DNA from: Actinomycetes bacterium
GTDB taxonomy: Bacteria; Actinomycetota; Acidimicrobiia; Acidimicrobiales; Microtrichaceae
Assembly (NCBI GenBank): GCA_024222295.1
Contig: JAAEPF010000034.1
Span: 62,001-126,000 of the forward strand
Reading direction: 5' to 3'
DNA length: 64,000 bases
Numbering within the stretch: position 1 is the stretch's first letter; each line of letters starts with the position of its first letter. Of the stretch, positions 1-9,302 are shown in pieces. A program made the position numbers and the translations under genes. The notes beneath the pieces were generated by a model, which did not search any database, was not told where the DNA came from, and saw only the letters and a list, made by a program, of their open reading frames with translations.

Positions 1-434
1 TCCGGTTGCGTGGGACCCTCGCCGTCGACGAGCACGCCGGGTCGGATCGGGTCGTCGATCCAATTGAACACGAGGGTTGGCGGCCCGAATCCGGAGTTGA
101 TCACCTTGCCGTCGGGTCCGACCAGCGCCACTGTCGATGCCTCGACAATGCCGTACGCGGCGCGCACACCGTCAGCGGATCGGGCTTCCTCGACGACCGA
201 CTCGTCCACGGGTGGGCGGAGTTCGCCAAGGGGGAACTCCTGCACATCAGGCGAACGAACGACGGCGTCGTAGCCCTTATATACGTCTGAGATCAGCGAG
301 TCGATCGATTCGTTGAGTACTCCGGCGAGGATCTGCGTGCCGGTGAGGAACGCGATGCCGAGGATGACGGCCAGGCCGGTGGTGACGAGCCTGCGCTTGC
401 GCGCCATCAGCTCCTTGAACGCTACGCGTAGCAT
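1..434 (-). CDS. ABC transporter permease, FtsX/MacB type (partial, N-terminal part)
   Basis: This is the N-terminal 144 or so residues of an ABC permease; the rest lies beyond base 1. It opens MLRVAFKELMARKRRLVTT, a basic cytoplasmic stretch followed by one hydrophobic segment (about residues 18-38, LAVILGIAFLTGTQILAG), then an extracytoplasmic region. That is the plan of the MacB/FtsX family, in which TM1 leads into a large periplasm-facing domain. The start lies 10 bp after the stop of the ATPase gene, so the two form one exporter operon. Family members export lipoproteins, peptides or drugs; the substrate cannot be told. Confidence 0.8.
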   Translation of the reverse strand, partial: MLRVAFKELMARKRRLVTTGLAVILGIAFLTGTQILAGVLNESIDSLISDVYKGYDAVVRSPDVQEFPLGELRPPVDESVVEEARSADGVRAAYGIVEASTVALVGPDGKVINSGFGPPTLVFNWIDDPIRPGVLVDGEGPTQP

Positions 435-444
435 CGCAGGGCCC

Positions 445-1206
445 TCAGGCGCCGAGGTGCTTCATGTAGTCCAGGACACCCTCGGCCGTGGGTTGGATCA
501 TCTCGTCGACGATCTTGCCGTCAGCGAGGAACACCACGCGGTCGGCCCATGCGGCGGCTACCGGGTCGTGGGTGACCATCACGATGGTCTGGCCCAACTC
601 GTCGACCGCCGAGCGCATGAAGTGCAGTATCTCGGAGCCGGAGCGGGAGTCGAGGTTGCCGGTGGGCTCGTCGGCGAAGATGATCTCCGGGCGTCCAGCC
701 AGGGCACGTGCCACCGCGACGCGCTGTTGTTGGCCGCCGGACAACTCGCTCGGGCGGTGTGACAGCCGGTCGCCCAGCCTCACGGTCGACACGACCGTGT
801 CGAGCCACTGTTGGTCGGGCTTGCGCCCTGCCAGGTCCATCGGCAGCGTGATGTTCTCCTCGGCCGACAGGGTCGGGATCAGGTTGAAGGCCTGGAACAC
901 GAAACCAACCGTGTCGCGTCGCAGTTCGGTCAGGTCCGAGTCGCTCAGGGTGTCGAGGTAGGTCTCGCCGATGAACACGCGGCCCTCGGTCAATCGGTCG
1001 AGCCCGGCCAGGCAGTGCATCAGCGTCGACTTGCCGGACCCCGACGGCCCCATGATCGCCGTGAAGCGCGAGCGCTCGAATGTGGCGGTGACTCCATCAA
1101 GAGCATGCACCACCGCCTCACCCTCGCCGTAGTCCTTGCGGGCGTCGGTGGCGCCCGCGGCGATGGCTGTTGGTGCGGCGGATTGGGTCAATCCCTCTTG
1201 GGACAA
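445..1206 (-). CDS. ABC transporter ATP-binding protein, MacB/LolD type
   Basis: 253 aa, the usual length for a stand-alone ATPase of this class. It carries Walker A GPSGSGKST, a Q-loop region (FVFQAFNLIPTLSAEEN), the signature LSGGQQQRVAVARAL, Walker B IIFADEPTGNLDSRSG and the H-switch VTHD. The ADEPTGNLD wording is typical of the MacB/LolD/FtsE group, which pairs with FtsX-like permeases such as the next gene. The chosen start is TTG at 1206, with GGAG seven bases upstream in the minus-strand transcript. It should power the neighbouring permease. Confidence 0.93.
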   Translation of the reverse strand: MSQEGLTQSAAPTAIAAGATDARKDYGEGEAVVHALDGVTATFERSRFTAIMGPSGSGKSTLMHCLAGLDRLTEGRVFIGETYLDTLSDSDLTELRRDTVGFVFQAFNLIPTLSAEENITLPMDLAGRKPDQQWLDTVVSTVRLGDRLSHRPSELSGGQQQRVAVARALAGRPEIIFADEPTGNLDSRSGSEILHFMRSAVDELGQTIVMVTHDPVAAAWADRVVFLADGKIVDEMIQPTAEGVLDYMKHLGA

Positions 1207-1308
1207 GGTTCTGCTCCGGAATCGGGGACGCGGTCATCCAGACCCTAATGGTGAACCGGGGTCAGGCACTCAGCGCGTTCGCCGGAAGTGACCCCTGCAA
1301 CAGGTTGC

Positions 1309-2190
1309 TCAGTTGCGTTCGGGATCCCACACGCGATCCGAGAGGGCGGGCACGGATGCGACGGCCCAACGCGCGAACGGCCTCAGTTCCCCGCGTCTCA
1401 GCTGCCGGGCAAGCCCGAGCAGCGCCTTCGCCTCCGGGTGTCGGCGCAATCGCGCAGCCGCCACCCCGCCGATGGTGGCGTAGCGGGCGAGCAGGTCCAC
1501 GTCGGGGATTGGCGAGTCGCTGAGCATGTCCACGGCGTCCAGCGCCCAGCGCAGGCGCTGGCCGTCGTCGGCCGGCGCGGGATCGCGGGGTCGGTCGAAC
1601 CAGTCCACCAGAGCCTCCGGCGTGCGCGCACTGCGTGCCGGGCTGCCTTCCGGGTCCGTTGGGAGCGGGCCGCCGGACGGGTGCTCAGATGAGGTGAAGG
1701 TGGTCGACTCGACCCAGTGGGTCAGGTCTATCGGAGCGTCGGCCTCGACTTCGCGGAGCTGGTCCGCCCGGGCCACGAATGCTCCGGGCCTGGAGTTGCG
1801 AGGAGCGGGCAGCACTTCCGAGAGGGTGCCATCGCCGTGGTGCTGGGCCCCACCGCAGAAGACGACGTCGGCGCCGGTGCGGTCCGCGAGCATGGCGCAG
1901 CGCGCCAGCCACTGCGGCCGGGCCGTCGTGCCGGCATCGATCACGCTGACCCACTCGCCCCGGCAGGCGGACAGTCCGGCGCCGAAGTCGTGGTCATCAG
2001 CGGTCGACACGATGCGCACACGCCTGTCTGCCACCGTGCGAACCGCGTCGATGGTGCGATCCGTGGAGCCGCCGTCGGCGACGACGACCTCCAGGTCGGA
2101 GAACGTCTGCGCCAGCACCGAGACGGTCGCGCGGCCCACATCGTCGGCTCGGTCCCTGACGGGCAGCAGGATACTGAAACGCGGACTCAC
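1309..2190 (-). CDS. Family 2 glycosyltransferase
   Basis: 293 aa with a GT-A fold N-terminus: FSILLPVRDRADDVGRATVS, then VVVADGGSTDRTIDAVR, which is the nucleotide-sugar binding Asp region of GT2 enzymes. The metal-binding DxD position appears as SVIDAGTT, so the second acidic residue is not obvious. The C-terminal 130 residues are Arg/Pro-rich and match no family I recognise. GTG start at 2190 with GGAAGC just upstream. It follows a GT-C membrane glycosyltransferase on the same strand (65 bp gap), so both may act in one cell-envelope glycan pathway. Acceptor unknown. Confidence 0.75.
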   Translation of the reverse strand: MSPRFSILLPVRDRADDVGRATVSVLAQTFSDLEVVVADGGSTDRTIDAVRTVADRRVRIVSTADDHDFGAGLSACRGEWVSVIDAGTTARPQWLARCAMLADRTGADVVFCGGAQHHGDGTLSEVLPAPRNSRPGAFVARADQLREVEADAPIDLTHWVESTTFTSSEHPSGGPLPTDPEGSPARSARTPEALVDWFDRPRDPAPADDGQRLRWALDAVDMLSDSPIPDVDLLARYATIGGVAAARLRRHPEAKALLGLARQLRRGELRPFARWAVASVPALSDRVWDPERN

Positions 2191-2254
2191 GCTTCCATTG
2201 TGAATCCCCCTACGCAGCGTGGCGCGGATGCCACGGTCGTAGGAGCGTTCTGTC

Positions 2255-3940
2255 TCAGGCGCGGAGTTCCATCCGGTAGACCGCGACGTTGTCGTTCTGG
2301 TCGAGCAGTTGGAGCTCTAGCGCATCGCCGAGCTCGTCCAGGGACCACAGGTGGCCGTACTCGGGCTGCTCGTCGACCCAAACAAGGCACGCAGCTCGGG
2401 TCTCCAGCGAATCGATCAGCTCGGGCAGGTCGTCGACCTTCTCGTTGGACTCCAGCCCGGTCTCGCGGGGGCTCCACTGCGGCCCGACTGCCGGATACAG
2501 CGCGTTGGGCAGGTTGGAGTACACGTCGCAATCCTCGGGCAGCGCTTCGAGGGCCGGGTTGGCCCGGACTTGCACGAAACGGTCCGACTCGTAGTTGCCG
2601 AGGAAGAACGCGTCGCCTGCGGCGAAGGTGACCGCGGCATACAGGCCCACCGCCACGTTGGCGACCGCCCAGATGTGCGCCACGGCAGAGCCGCGCGCCG
2701 CCCACTTGCGCCCGGCCTCGCCGTCGATGCGGCCGAGTTGGGAGATGAGCAGCAGGGCCAGCGCTATCAGGGAGAAGTAGGCAGGGTTCAGCAGGCGCAA
2801 CTCGAGCTGGTTGAGCGCCGTCGTGGAGCGCACGTAGAGCATGTAGGTGAGGTAGCCGAATGCCTGCACGGCCAGCAGTCCGCTGGGGCGGCCGATCCAC
2901 GTCAGGAACCGACGCGCAGGCGTGTCGAACTGGCTGCTTCGTCCGCCGGCGGTCAGCACGCGCCAACCGAGCCACACCGCTATCAGCAGCACGACTCCGC
3001 CGACCGCCGCCCAGAAGTACTTCGCCCCGTCGGCCACTCCCGGCAGCACCCAACGACCCATGGCCCCGAGGATGTCGAAACCGTTGTCGATCGGGCCGCG
3101 TGCGGATGGCATGCGCTCGCCGGTGAACGTGCCGTCGATGGCCCTGTTGCGGAACATCCAGATGACAGGCAGGACGATCGCCGCGAGGCCGTACGTGATC
3201 CCCGACATGAGGCGGGCGCCGAATCGGCGCCGTATGTCGAAAAGCAACCACAGCCCGCCGAGCCCGATCAGGTATACCGACACATACCTCAGCATGAAGC
3301 CGAGCCAGATCAGGCCTGCTGCGGCGAACAGCCACTTGCGCGCTCCGCTGTCGTGGAAGTTCATGAGGCTCAGCAGCCATGCCATCACGACCACGGCAAA
3401 GGCGAGGTCGGTCATCAGGAGGTGACCGAACCCGATGGTCGAGCCTCCGAGGCCGATCACGGCCGTGCCGAGCAGGACCAGTCGGTCCTGTGGCACGACT
3501 CGCCTCAACAGGCGGTATCCGACCGGGACCGCGACTGCGGCCGTGATGGCGTTGAGCAGTATTGCCGCGCCGATCGTGCCGAGCGGCGTGACCCGGGCCA
3601 CGAGGGCCATGAGTGCGGGCCACAGCGGCGGCCAGATGGTGAGGGGGTCCTCGAGGAAGTACCCGAGGCCGTCTCCGGCGAGGATCGAGTCGGCGATGGC
3701 GCGGTAGCCGACGCCGTCGTCCCCCGAGGCGATGCCACTCGCGTTGGCCAGCAGCACCAGGAGGAAGGAGCCGAGCGCGATCCACTTGACCCAGCGGGCC
3801 GACTCGGCCGCCTCGTCGCGCCCGGCGCGAGGTGCCGTTGGTGGGTCCGTAGGTCGCGATCCGCTCAGCAGTGACGCACGGGCACTGGCATCAGGGTCGA
3901 TCTGCTCGCTGTCCGCCACCCTGACAGTGTCAGCCGTCAC
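2255..3940 (-). CDS. Polytopic membrane glycosyltransferase-like protein (GT-C/PMT type)
   Basis: About 561 aa with roughly ten or more hydrophobic segments. After the first segment (WIALGSFLLVLLANASGIA) comes SGDDGVGYRAIADSIL, an acidic motif in the first external loop like that of GT-C enzymes of the ArnT/PMT group, followed by WPPLWPALMALVARV. Such enzymes move sugars from polyprenyl-phosphate donors on the outer face of the membrane. The reading frame is open to 4285, but that would run under the divergent cyclase gene. GTG 3940 or GTG 3919 is therefore the likely start, and neither has a strong ribosome site. The soluble C-terminal domain ends LLDQNDNVAVYRMELRA. Confidence 0.72.
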   Translation of the reverse strand: MTADTVRVADSEQIDPDASARASLLSGSRPTDPPTAPRAGRDEAAESARWVKWIALGSFLLVLLANASGIASGDDGVGYRAIADSILAGDGLGYFLEDPLTIWPPLWPALMALVARVTPLGTIGAAILLNAITAAVAVPVGYRLLRRVVPQDRLVLLGTAVIGLGGSTIGFGHLLMTDLAFAVVVMAWLLSLMNFHDSGARKWLFAAAGLIWLGFMLRYVSVYLIGLGGLWLLFDIRRRFGARLMSGITYGLAAIVLPVIWMFRNRAIDGTFTGERMPSARGPIDNGFDILGAMGRWVLPGVADGAKYFWAAVGGVVLLIAVWLGWRVLTAGGRSSQFDTPARRFLTWIGRPSGLLAVQAFGYLTYMLYVRSTTALNQLELRLLNPAYFSLIALALLLISQLGRIDGEAGRKWAARGSAVAHIWAVANVAVGLYAAVTFAAGDAFFLGNYESDRFVQVRANPALEALPEDCDVYSNLPNALYPAVGPQWSPRETGLESNEKVDDLPELIDSLETRAACLVWVDEQPEYGHLWSLDELGDALELQLLDQNDNVAVYRMELRA

Positions 3941-3997
3941 TCTCGGGCTGCACAAGTCGAGTCCGGGTGTGTCGGCGTCGCTCGTAGTATTGGTGCC

Positions 3998-6900
3998 GTG
4001 AACTGTCCGTCCTGCTCCGAGCCCAATGAGGATCGGGCCCGTTTCTGCTCCAACTGCGGCCAACCGCTCACCGGTGGCGTAGAGGAACGGCGCGTTGTGA
4101 CGGTGCTGTTCGCGGACCTCGTGGGATTCACGACACTCTCGGAGCACCGCGATCCCGAAGCGGTGAAGCGGGTGGTCGACGGAGCCTTCGAGCGCCTCGT
4201 GCGCGACGTGACGAGTTTCGGTGGCAAGGTCGACAAGATCGTGGGCGACGCCATCGTTGCCCTGTTCGGTGCCCCGGTCGCGCACGAAGATGATGCGGAG
4301 CGGGCGGTGCGCGCGGCGTTGCGCATGCAGGAGACCCTCAACTCATACGGGGCCGAGGCGGGCATAGACATCCGCATGCGGGTAGGGGTCAACACCGGCG
4401 AGGTACTCGTGGGAGCGCTGCGCGCAGGCGGGGACTACACGGCGATGGGTGACGTGGTGAACCTCGCCTCGAGGTTGCAGACGGCAGCCTCTCCCGGGCA
4501 GGTCGTGGTCGGAGACGCCACCCACGTGGCAACCGAGGACGCGGTGGCCTACGACGACGGGGGCCGGCTGACCGCGCGTGGGCGCGAGCAGACCGAACGG
4601 GTCTGGGTCGCCACCGGCACCCTGCGACCCCCCGGTCCGCGCCGCGGCCTGGTCCAGTCGCCCCTGGTCGGCCGCGACACCGAGCTCAAGATGCTCCTGA
4701 ACGCGGCGCGGGGCTCGATCCGCCACGAGCGAGCCGAGGTGATCGTGCTCGTCGGCGAAGCCGGGGTGGGCAAGACCCGCCTCGCGCAGGAGGTCGCCGA
4801 CACGCTCGCTGCCGAGGACGGTGTGGCGGTGTTCGAGGGCAGATGCCTTCCCTATGGCGAGGTCAACCCGTGGTGGCCGATCGCCGAGGTGCTGCGTGCC
4901 GCCCTGGGGCTCGAGGCCGGCGACTCACTCGACCATGCGCTGGCGGTCACTTCGGAGTCGGTCCGTGCTGCTATCCCCGATGATGCTGCCGAGGCCGACG
5001 CCGTGGTCGAAGGGCTGCTGCACATCATGGGTCACGAAGGCGCGTTGCGTGGCCTCGACGGCACCGCCGCTCGCGCCGAGGGGGCGCGGGCGATGCTTGC
5101 GTTCCTCGAGGCCCGGCTGCAACGAGGGCCGCTGCTGATCCGCATCGCTGATCTCCACTGGGCCGACGAGGCGGTGTACGAAGTCATCGACGAGATCCTG
5201 ACCCGCATGGCGCGCCAGCCCCTGGTGCTCGTTGCCACCGCCCGCAGGTCGTTGCAGAGCCGGTGGGCTCCCACCACTGGCCGCTTCAACAGCGTGATGC
5301 TGAACATCGACCCACTCGACCGGGCATCGGTGGCGTCGCTTCTGGAGCACCTGACCGAGGGAGGGCTCGACGAGCAGTCGGCTGACCTCCTCCTTGACCG
5401 CAGCGGCGGCAACCCCTTCTACCTCGAGGAGCTTGTGACCCTGGTCCAGGGTGGCGACGAGCTCGACGCGGACGATCGCAAGTCTCCGTTGCCCGAGACG
5501 CTGCGTGGCCTGGTGGCCGCCCGGATCGATGCCCTGACACCGGAGGAGCAGGACGTGTTGGGCGATGCCGCGATCTGGGGTACGTCGGGTGCGGTGATCG
5601 TGCTCGATCGGATCGCTGAGGCTGCCCGGGGTATCCGGTCGGTGGCCGCGCAGGTGTCGAGCCTCGCCGACAAGGATGTGCTGGTGGTCGAGGGGAAGCG
5701 GTGGGAGTTCCGCTCCGACCTGATCCGCGAGGTCACGTACTCGAGGCTCACCAAGTTGGCGCGGCTGCACGGCCATGCCGGCATCGCCCGCTACCTCGAC
5801 GATGCCGTCTCAGCGACGTCGGCCGACGATGCAACCGTTGAGGTCGTGGCCCGGCACTTCAGCGAGGCCGCTGCGCTCGCAGCCGACCTTGGCGACGACG
5901 ACGTCCACGAGCGGCTGGAAGCCAGGACGATCCACTGGATGAACGAGGCTGCCCGTCGCGCAGAGGCGAGTGGGGCCTGGCCGCTGGCCGCAAGGCTGCA
6001 CGGGCGCGTCCTTGAGTTCTGCCACGACGATCCCGAGGCTCGCTTCCACGCACTCATCGGGCGTTCGACTGCCAATGCCGAGCAATGGGACCCCGATCCG
6101 GCCGAGGTCGATGCACGCGAAGCCCTGGTGATCGCAGATGGCATCGGTTCTCCGGCGCTGCGGGCCGAGGCCCTGCAGCGTCTGGCGGCGGCCTACATGC
6201 GGGCGGGGGACTGGGAGCGCACCGACGAGAGCCTGGCCGAGGCACTGGAGGTCTACGACAGCCTCGGCGACACCGCCGGCCGCGGTGAGGCGTTGCGCCA
6301 ACAGGGCCTGTCGATGCTGCTGCGTGGCGACCACCGCGCAGCGGAGGCCCCGATACTCGGCGCGCTCGAGGCCTTCCGCTCCGTGAAGGATCGCCGGGGC
6401 GAGGGTTGGGCGTTCCAGAGCCTGGCCTGGATCGCGTTCGGCGATGGCAGGCTGGAGCGAGCCGCCAGCTACATCGAGGCATCGTCCGCCGCTCTCACCG
6501 AGGCCGGCGACCGCGGCGGGCTGCAGTGGACCAACGGCTTGGACGCCTTCCTGCGCTTTTCCAGCGGGGACTTCGAGCGCGCCGGCGAACTGGCGCAGCG
6601 GGTCCTGATCGAGTCGGAACGCCGCGGCGACCGTTTCGGCATGGGGATGATGCATCTGGTGCTCGGTGGGGTAGAGCTCTGGACGGGTCATCCCCGGGCT
6701 GCAGCTACCAGTGCGGAACGTGCTCTCGAGTCCCTCGACAGCCGCACGGATGTGGTCGGGATGGAGCAGGCCCTCGCCCTGTTGGGTCGTGCACGGGTCA
6801 TGAGTGGCCACCTCGAGTCGGGATTCGCGGCTCTGAGGCGGGCCTTGGACACGAGCATGCAGACATCGATGGACATGGCCGAGACCGTCGCGCTGCTCAC

Positions 6901-7441
6901 CGAAGTGCAGGTCGGCCTGCCGGGAATGGTCCTGGGCGACGAGCTGCCGGCCGGGTGGGAGAACTCTGCGGAGTCGGCGCTGTGGTACCTCCAGTCCGGC
7001 CGGCACGAACAGGCGAAGGCAGCCCTGGGCCAGGCAGCGGCTGTATCACCGGGGGATCTGGTGGCCACCGCACTGGCTTCCGCCGCCCTCGGGCGTGCCC
7101 AGGATGCGCTCGACCTGGTGGAGAAGCTGGACTCGATGGAGCACGCCACCTACAACGACATGGCATTCGCCGACGTCGTGCGGGCGCTGCTCGATCGCGG
7201 AAGCGCTGGGGCGCTGTCGATCGCCAGGGCACGTGACTCCCTGCGCCAGACCGAGGACCGGGTCATGGTGGCGCTGGTCGACCTCGCCGATGCCGTTCGC
7301 GGTGACCGCGGAGGGGAGACGTCGCGGACATCGCTGGGCGGGGCCGAGCGCTCGCTTGCCGCCTTGGGCCTCGAGGCAACGCAGTGGCGTGAGGTGTTCG
7401 ACCAGATCGCTGCCAACGCACCCGCGGTCTCGGGCATCTGA
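3998..7441 (+). CDS. Class III adenylate/guanylate cyclase fused to AAA ATPase and TPR-like repeats
   Basis: 1147 aa. Residues 3-20 form a zinc ribbon (CPSC then CSNC). Residues 33-185 are a class III cyclase domain: metal Asp40 (FADLVGF) and Asp84 (KIVGDAIV), substrate Lys80, Thr148 in YTAMGDVVN (a choice common in bacterial adenylyl cyclases), and transition-state Asn155 and Arg159. All catalytic residues are present, so it should be active. Residues 223-500 are an AAA_16/STAND-like ATPase with Walker A GEAGVGKT (253-260) and a Walker-B-like IADLHWAD. The C-terminal half is alpha-helical with TPR-like units (for example RAEALQRLAAAYMRAGDWE). No HTH domain is visible. GTG start. Likely a cytoplasmic signal-transduction ATPase. 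Confidence 0.93.
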   Translation: MNCPSCSEPNEDRARFCSNCGQPLTGGVEERRVVTVLFADLVGFTTLSEHRDPEAVKRVVDGAFERLVRDVTSFGGKVDKIVGDAIVALFGAPVAHEDDAERAVRAALRMQETLNSYGAEAGIDIRMRVGVNTGEVLVGALRAGGDYTAMGDVVNLASRLQTAASPGQVVVGDATHVATEDAVAYDDGGRLTARGREQTERVWVATGTLRPPGPRRGLVQSPLVGRDTELKMLLNAARGSIRHERAEVIVLVGEAGVGKTRLAQEVADTLAAEDGVAVFEGRCLPYGEVNPWWPIAEVLRAALGLEAGDSLDHALAVTSESVRAAIPDDAAEADAVVEGLLHIMGHEGALRGLDGTAARAEGARAMLAFLEARLQRGPLLIRIADLHWADEAVYEVIDEILTRMARQPLVLVATARRSLQSRWAPTTGRFNSVMLNIDPLDRASVASLLEHLTEGGLDEQSADLLLDRSGGNPFYLEELVTLVQGGDELDADDRKSPLPETLRGLVAARIDALTPEEQDVLGDAAIWGTSGAVIVLDRIAEAARGIRSVAAQVSSLADKDVLVVEGKRWEFRSDLIREVTYSRLTKLARLHGHAGIARYLDDAVSATSADDATVEVVARHFSEAAALAADLGDDDVHERLEARTIHWMNEAARRAEASGAWPLAARLHGRVLEFCHDDPEARFHALIGRSTANAEQWDPDPAEVDAREALVIADGIGSPALRAEALQRLAAAYMRAGDWERTDESLAEALEVYDSLGDTAGRGEALRQQGLSMLLRGDHRAAEAPILGALEAFRSVKDRRGEGWAFQSLAWIAFGDGRLERAASYIEASSAALTEAGDRGGLQWTNGLDAFLRFSSGDFERAGELAQRVLIESERRGDRFGMGMMHLVLGGVELWTGHPRAAATSAERALESLDSRTDVVGMEQALALLGRARVMSGHLESGFAALRRALDTSMQTSMDMAETVALLTEVQVGLPGMVLGDELPAGWENSAESALWYLQSGRHEQAKAALGQAAAVSPGDLVATALASAALGRAQDALDLVEKLDSMEHATYNDMAFADVVRALLDRGSAGALSIARARDSLRQTEDRVMVALVDLADAVRGDRGGETSRTSLGGAERSLAALGLEATQWREVFDQIAANAPAVSGI

Positions 7442-7512
7442 GCGACGCAATCGGGCGACCAGCGTTCAGAAGCGGTCTCTCAGACGGCTGCTAACTACAG
7501 CTAGCAGGATGG

Positions 7513-7541
7513 TTGACGCCCGCGAGTGCGCTTGCTATTGT
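7513..7541 (+). promoter_or_regulatory. Promoter-like -35/-10 pair upstream of the small Lys-tail protein
   Basis: TTGACG (7513-7518) and TATTGT (7536-7541) are separated by exactly 17 bp, a good match to housekeeping sigma-factor spacing in an otherwise GC-rich region. GCTAAC at 7490-7495 and GTTAGC at 7540-7545 are inverted copies flanking it and could be regulator half-sites. The leader to the ATG at 7633 would be about 85 nt. Confidence 0.5.
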
Positions 7542-7632
7542 TAGCACCAGAGTTACTGAAGGCCATCGACAACGAGGCCATCAGGGACCAACCCACGACA
7601 CCGACACCCCCCGTCGGCAAGGAGAAGAGACC

Positions 7633-7968
7633 ATGAGCACACAGGTGATGGACCGAGTATCCGAGATCCAGGAACAGATCCTCGAATGGATCGACTCCCT
7701 CAAGGCCCCGGTGAGCGACACCGTCGGCAAGGTCACCAAGGCCGTGACCGAGCGCGTCGACGTCCCAGCCGTTCCCTTCGCCGAGGAGATCCCTACCCCC
7801 AAGGAAGTCATCGACAACCAGGCCAAGTTCGCCTCGAAGCTCGTGACGACCAACAAGGGCGTCGCCCTCGGCGCCGCACGTGCCGCAGCCCCGCTCACCG
7901 ACACCCTGCTCGACCGCAAGGTCCCGGTGAAGAAGGCTGCCGCCAAGAAAACGAAGGCTGCTGCCTGA
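7633..7968 (+). CDS. Small helical protein with Lys/Ala-rich C-terminal tail
   Basis: 111 aa, starting at an ATG preceded by AAGGAGAAGAGACC, a strong ribosome site. The body is helical and amphipathic (MSTQVMDRVSEIQEQILEWI; NQAKFASKLVTTNKGVALGA), with a Pro-containing middle (DVPAVPFAEEIPTP). It ends in a basic tail, KVPVKKAAAKKTKAAA, like histone-like tails or the heparin-binding tail of mycobacterial HBHA. The layout also recalls phasin-like granule proteins. It has its own promoter and a strong hairpin terminator, suggesting a monocistronic and well-expressed gene. Function is not established; binding to DNA, a membrane or a granule surface are possibilities only. Confidence 0.7.
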   Translation: MSTQVMDRVSEIQEQILEWIDSLKAPVSDTVGKVTKAVTERVDVPAVPFAEEIPTPKEVIDNQAKFASKLVTTNKGVALGAARAAAPLTDTLLDRKVPVKKAAAKKTKAAA

Positions 7969-8070
7969 AGTTCCCCCAAATAGCCGCCCGACCCCAGCGC
8001 CGTAATCCCCTGCGGACCGGTCGGCAGCGGCAGGCCCATCCACTACCCCCCCTCGGTGGGTGAGGCCACA

Positions 8071-8105
8071 ACGGAGGAGGACCCGCCCCCCGGGTCCTCC
8101 TCCGT
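8071..8105. terminator. Strong GC-rich hairpin between convergent genes
   Basis: A perfect 15-bp inverted repeat: ACGGAGGAGGACCCG at 8071-8085 and its complement at 8091-8105, with a 5-base C loop. It lies between the end of the small-protein gene (7968) and the convergent acyltransferase (stop at 8136), so it could stop transcription in both directions. No T-tract follows, as is common in high-GC actinobacteria. Confidence 0.75.
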
Positions 8106-8135
8106 CGCGTTCGGGCCCGGATCGGTGAGCTGTAC

Positions 8136-9302
8136 TCAGCGACCGGAGACGTTGGCGTACTTGCGGTGCTTGCGCTTCAGGAACGGCGCCTCGACCAACC
8201 GCCAGGAGAGCTCGGCGAGACCGAACGTGATTGCGTACAGGAACACGGCCGTTATCGCCCAGCCCACCTTGCCGGTGCCGATCGACGGCACCAACGCCAC
8301 CGGCAGCATGTGCCACAGGTACAGGCCGTAGGAGCGCTTGCCCACGTAGACGAGGAATGGGATCGACATGAATCGTCCGATGTGGGTGGCCGGATTGAAG
8401 TGCAGCCAGAGCGCTGCACCGCAAACGCCGAACAGGGCGAGGTTGTATCCGATGCTTCCGAACGGCTCGAAACCTGGGATGCGGCCCGAGCCCAACAGGA
8501 ACAGGATCACGAGGGCACCGCCCACGGCTCCGGCAATGCTGATCTGGCGCTTGCGCTGCGGGGTGATGGGGAACATGCCCCGACGCACGATTGCCAGCAG
8601 GCAGCCCATCACGAGCACGTCGAAACGCATCACCGAGAACCGCCACAGCACCTTTGCCCAATAGGGGTAGGGGTCGGCGTCGGTGAAGTCGCGGTGGAAG
8701 TCGACTCCGGCGATGCCGGCCGAGAGCCGCACACCCATCCAGAACGCGATGAACACGCCGCTGACGATCAGGAGGGTGCGCTGGGACCTTGCCTTCGACA
8801 CTCCCCAGATGAGGGCGATGGGCCAGAAGAAGTAGAACCACTCCTCGACCGACAGCGTCCAGATGTGCAACAGCAGCCGCTCGCCGTCTCCGAACCCGAA
8901 GAAGCCGAGGAAGAGCTGGTACGAGTAGAGAGCGGCCGCGCCGATCTCGACGAACACGTCGGTGTAGCCCTCGTTGTACGCGATCGGCGACAGCAACAGC
9001 ATGATCCCGAGGAACACGTACATGGCGGGGAACAGCCGCAGGATTCGCCGGTGGTAGAAGCCGCGAAGCGAGATGGCGTCGTCGCGGTTGCGCTCGTCGA
9101 GCAACAGGTTGGTGATCAGGAAGCCCGACAGCACGAAGAACCAGTCCACGGTGATCACGCCACCGTGGAGCCACTGGTTGCCGCCGTAGTGGTAGCCCAT
9201 GACGATCAGCACAGCGAGGGCGCGGATGCCGTCGAGCGCCGGCTCGTACCCCAGTGGCGGCGCGTCGACCTTGATCAGCTCGGTGGGCGAAGCCGTCCTC
9301 AT
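8136..9302 (-). CDS. Acyltransferase-3 family integral membrane protein (second of a pair)
   Basis: 388 aa with about ten membrane segments. The N-terminus has the family hallmarks ALDGIRALAVLIVMGYHYG, WFFVLSGFLIT and FYHRRILRLFPAMY; the conserved His and the R-R-x-x-R-L-x-P motif are present. Acyltransferase-3 proteins O-acylate surface glycans, lipids or antibiotics using an acyl donor across the membrane. The ATG at 9302 overlaps the stop of the preceding gene (ATGA), so the two are translationally coupled. The open frame extends further upstream but inside that gene. Confidence 0.92.
   Translation of the reverse strand: MRTASPTELIKVDAPPLGYEPALDGIRALAVLIVMGYHYGGNQWLHGGVITVDWFFVLSGFLITNLLLDERNRDDAISLRGFYHRRILRLFPAMYVFLGIMLLLSPIAYNEGYTDVFVEIGAAALYSYQLFLGFFGFGDGERLLLHIWTLSVEEWFYFFWPIALIWGVSKARSQRTLLIVSGVFIAFWMGVRLSAGIAGVDFHRDFTDADPYPYWAKVLWRFSVMRFDVLVMGCLLAIVRRGMFPITPQRKRQISIAGAVGGALVILFLLGSGRIPGFEPFGSIGYNLALFGVCGAALWLHFNPATHIGRFMSIPFLVYVGKRSYGLYLWHMLPVALVPSIGTGKVGWAITAVFLYAITFGLAELSWRLVEAPFLKRKHRKYANVSGR

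Noticed and set aside
1258-1295. Inverted GGGGTCA/TGACCCC upstream of the ABC ATPase gene
   Set aside because: 7-bp arms 24 bp apart are expected by chance in DNA this GC-rich, and no second copy was noticed.
2351-3874. Long open frames on the strand opposite clear genes (also 8166-9623, 11462-13042, 17036-18727, 53459-54790)
   Set aside because: High GC content leaves few stops in antisense frames. Their translations are Arg/Gly/His-rich, have no domain, and the other strand encodes recognisable proteins.
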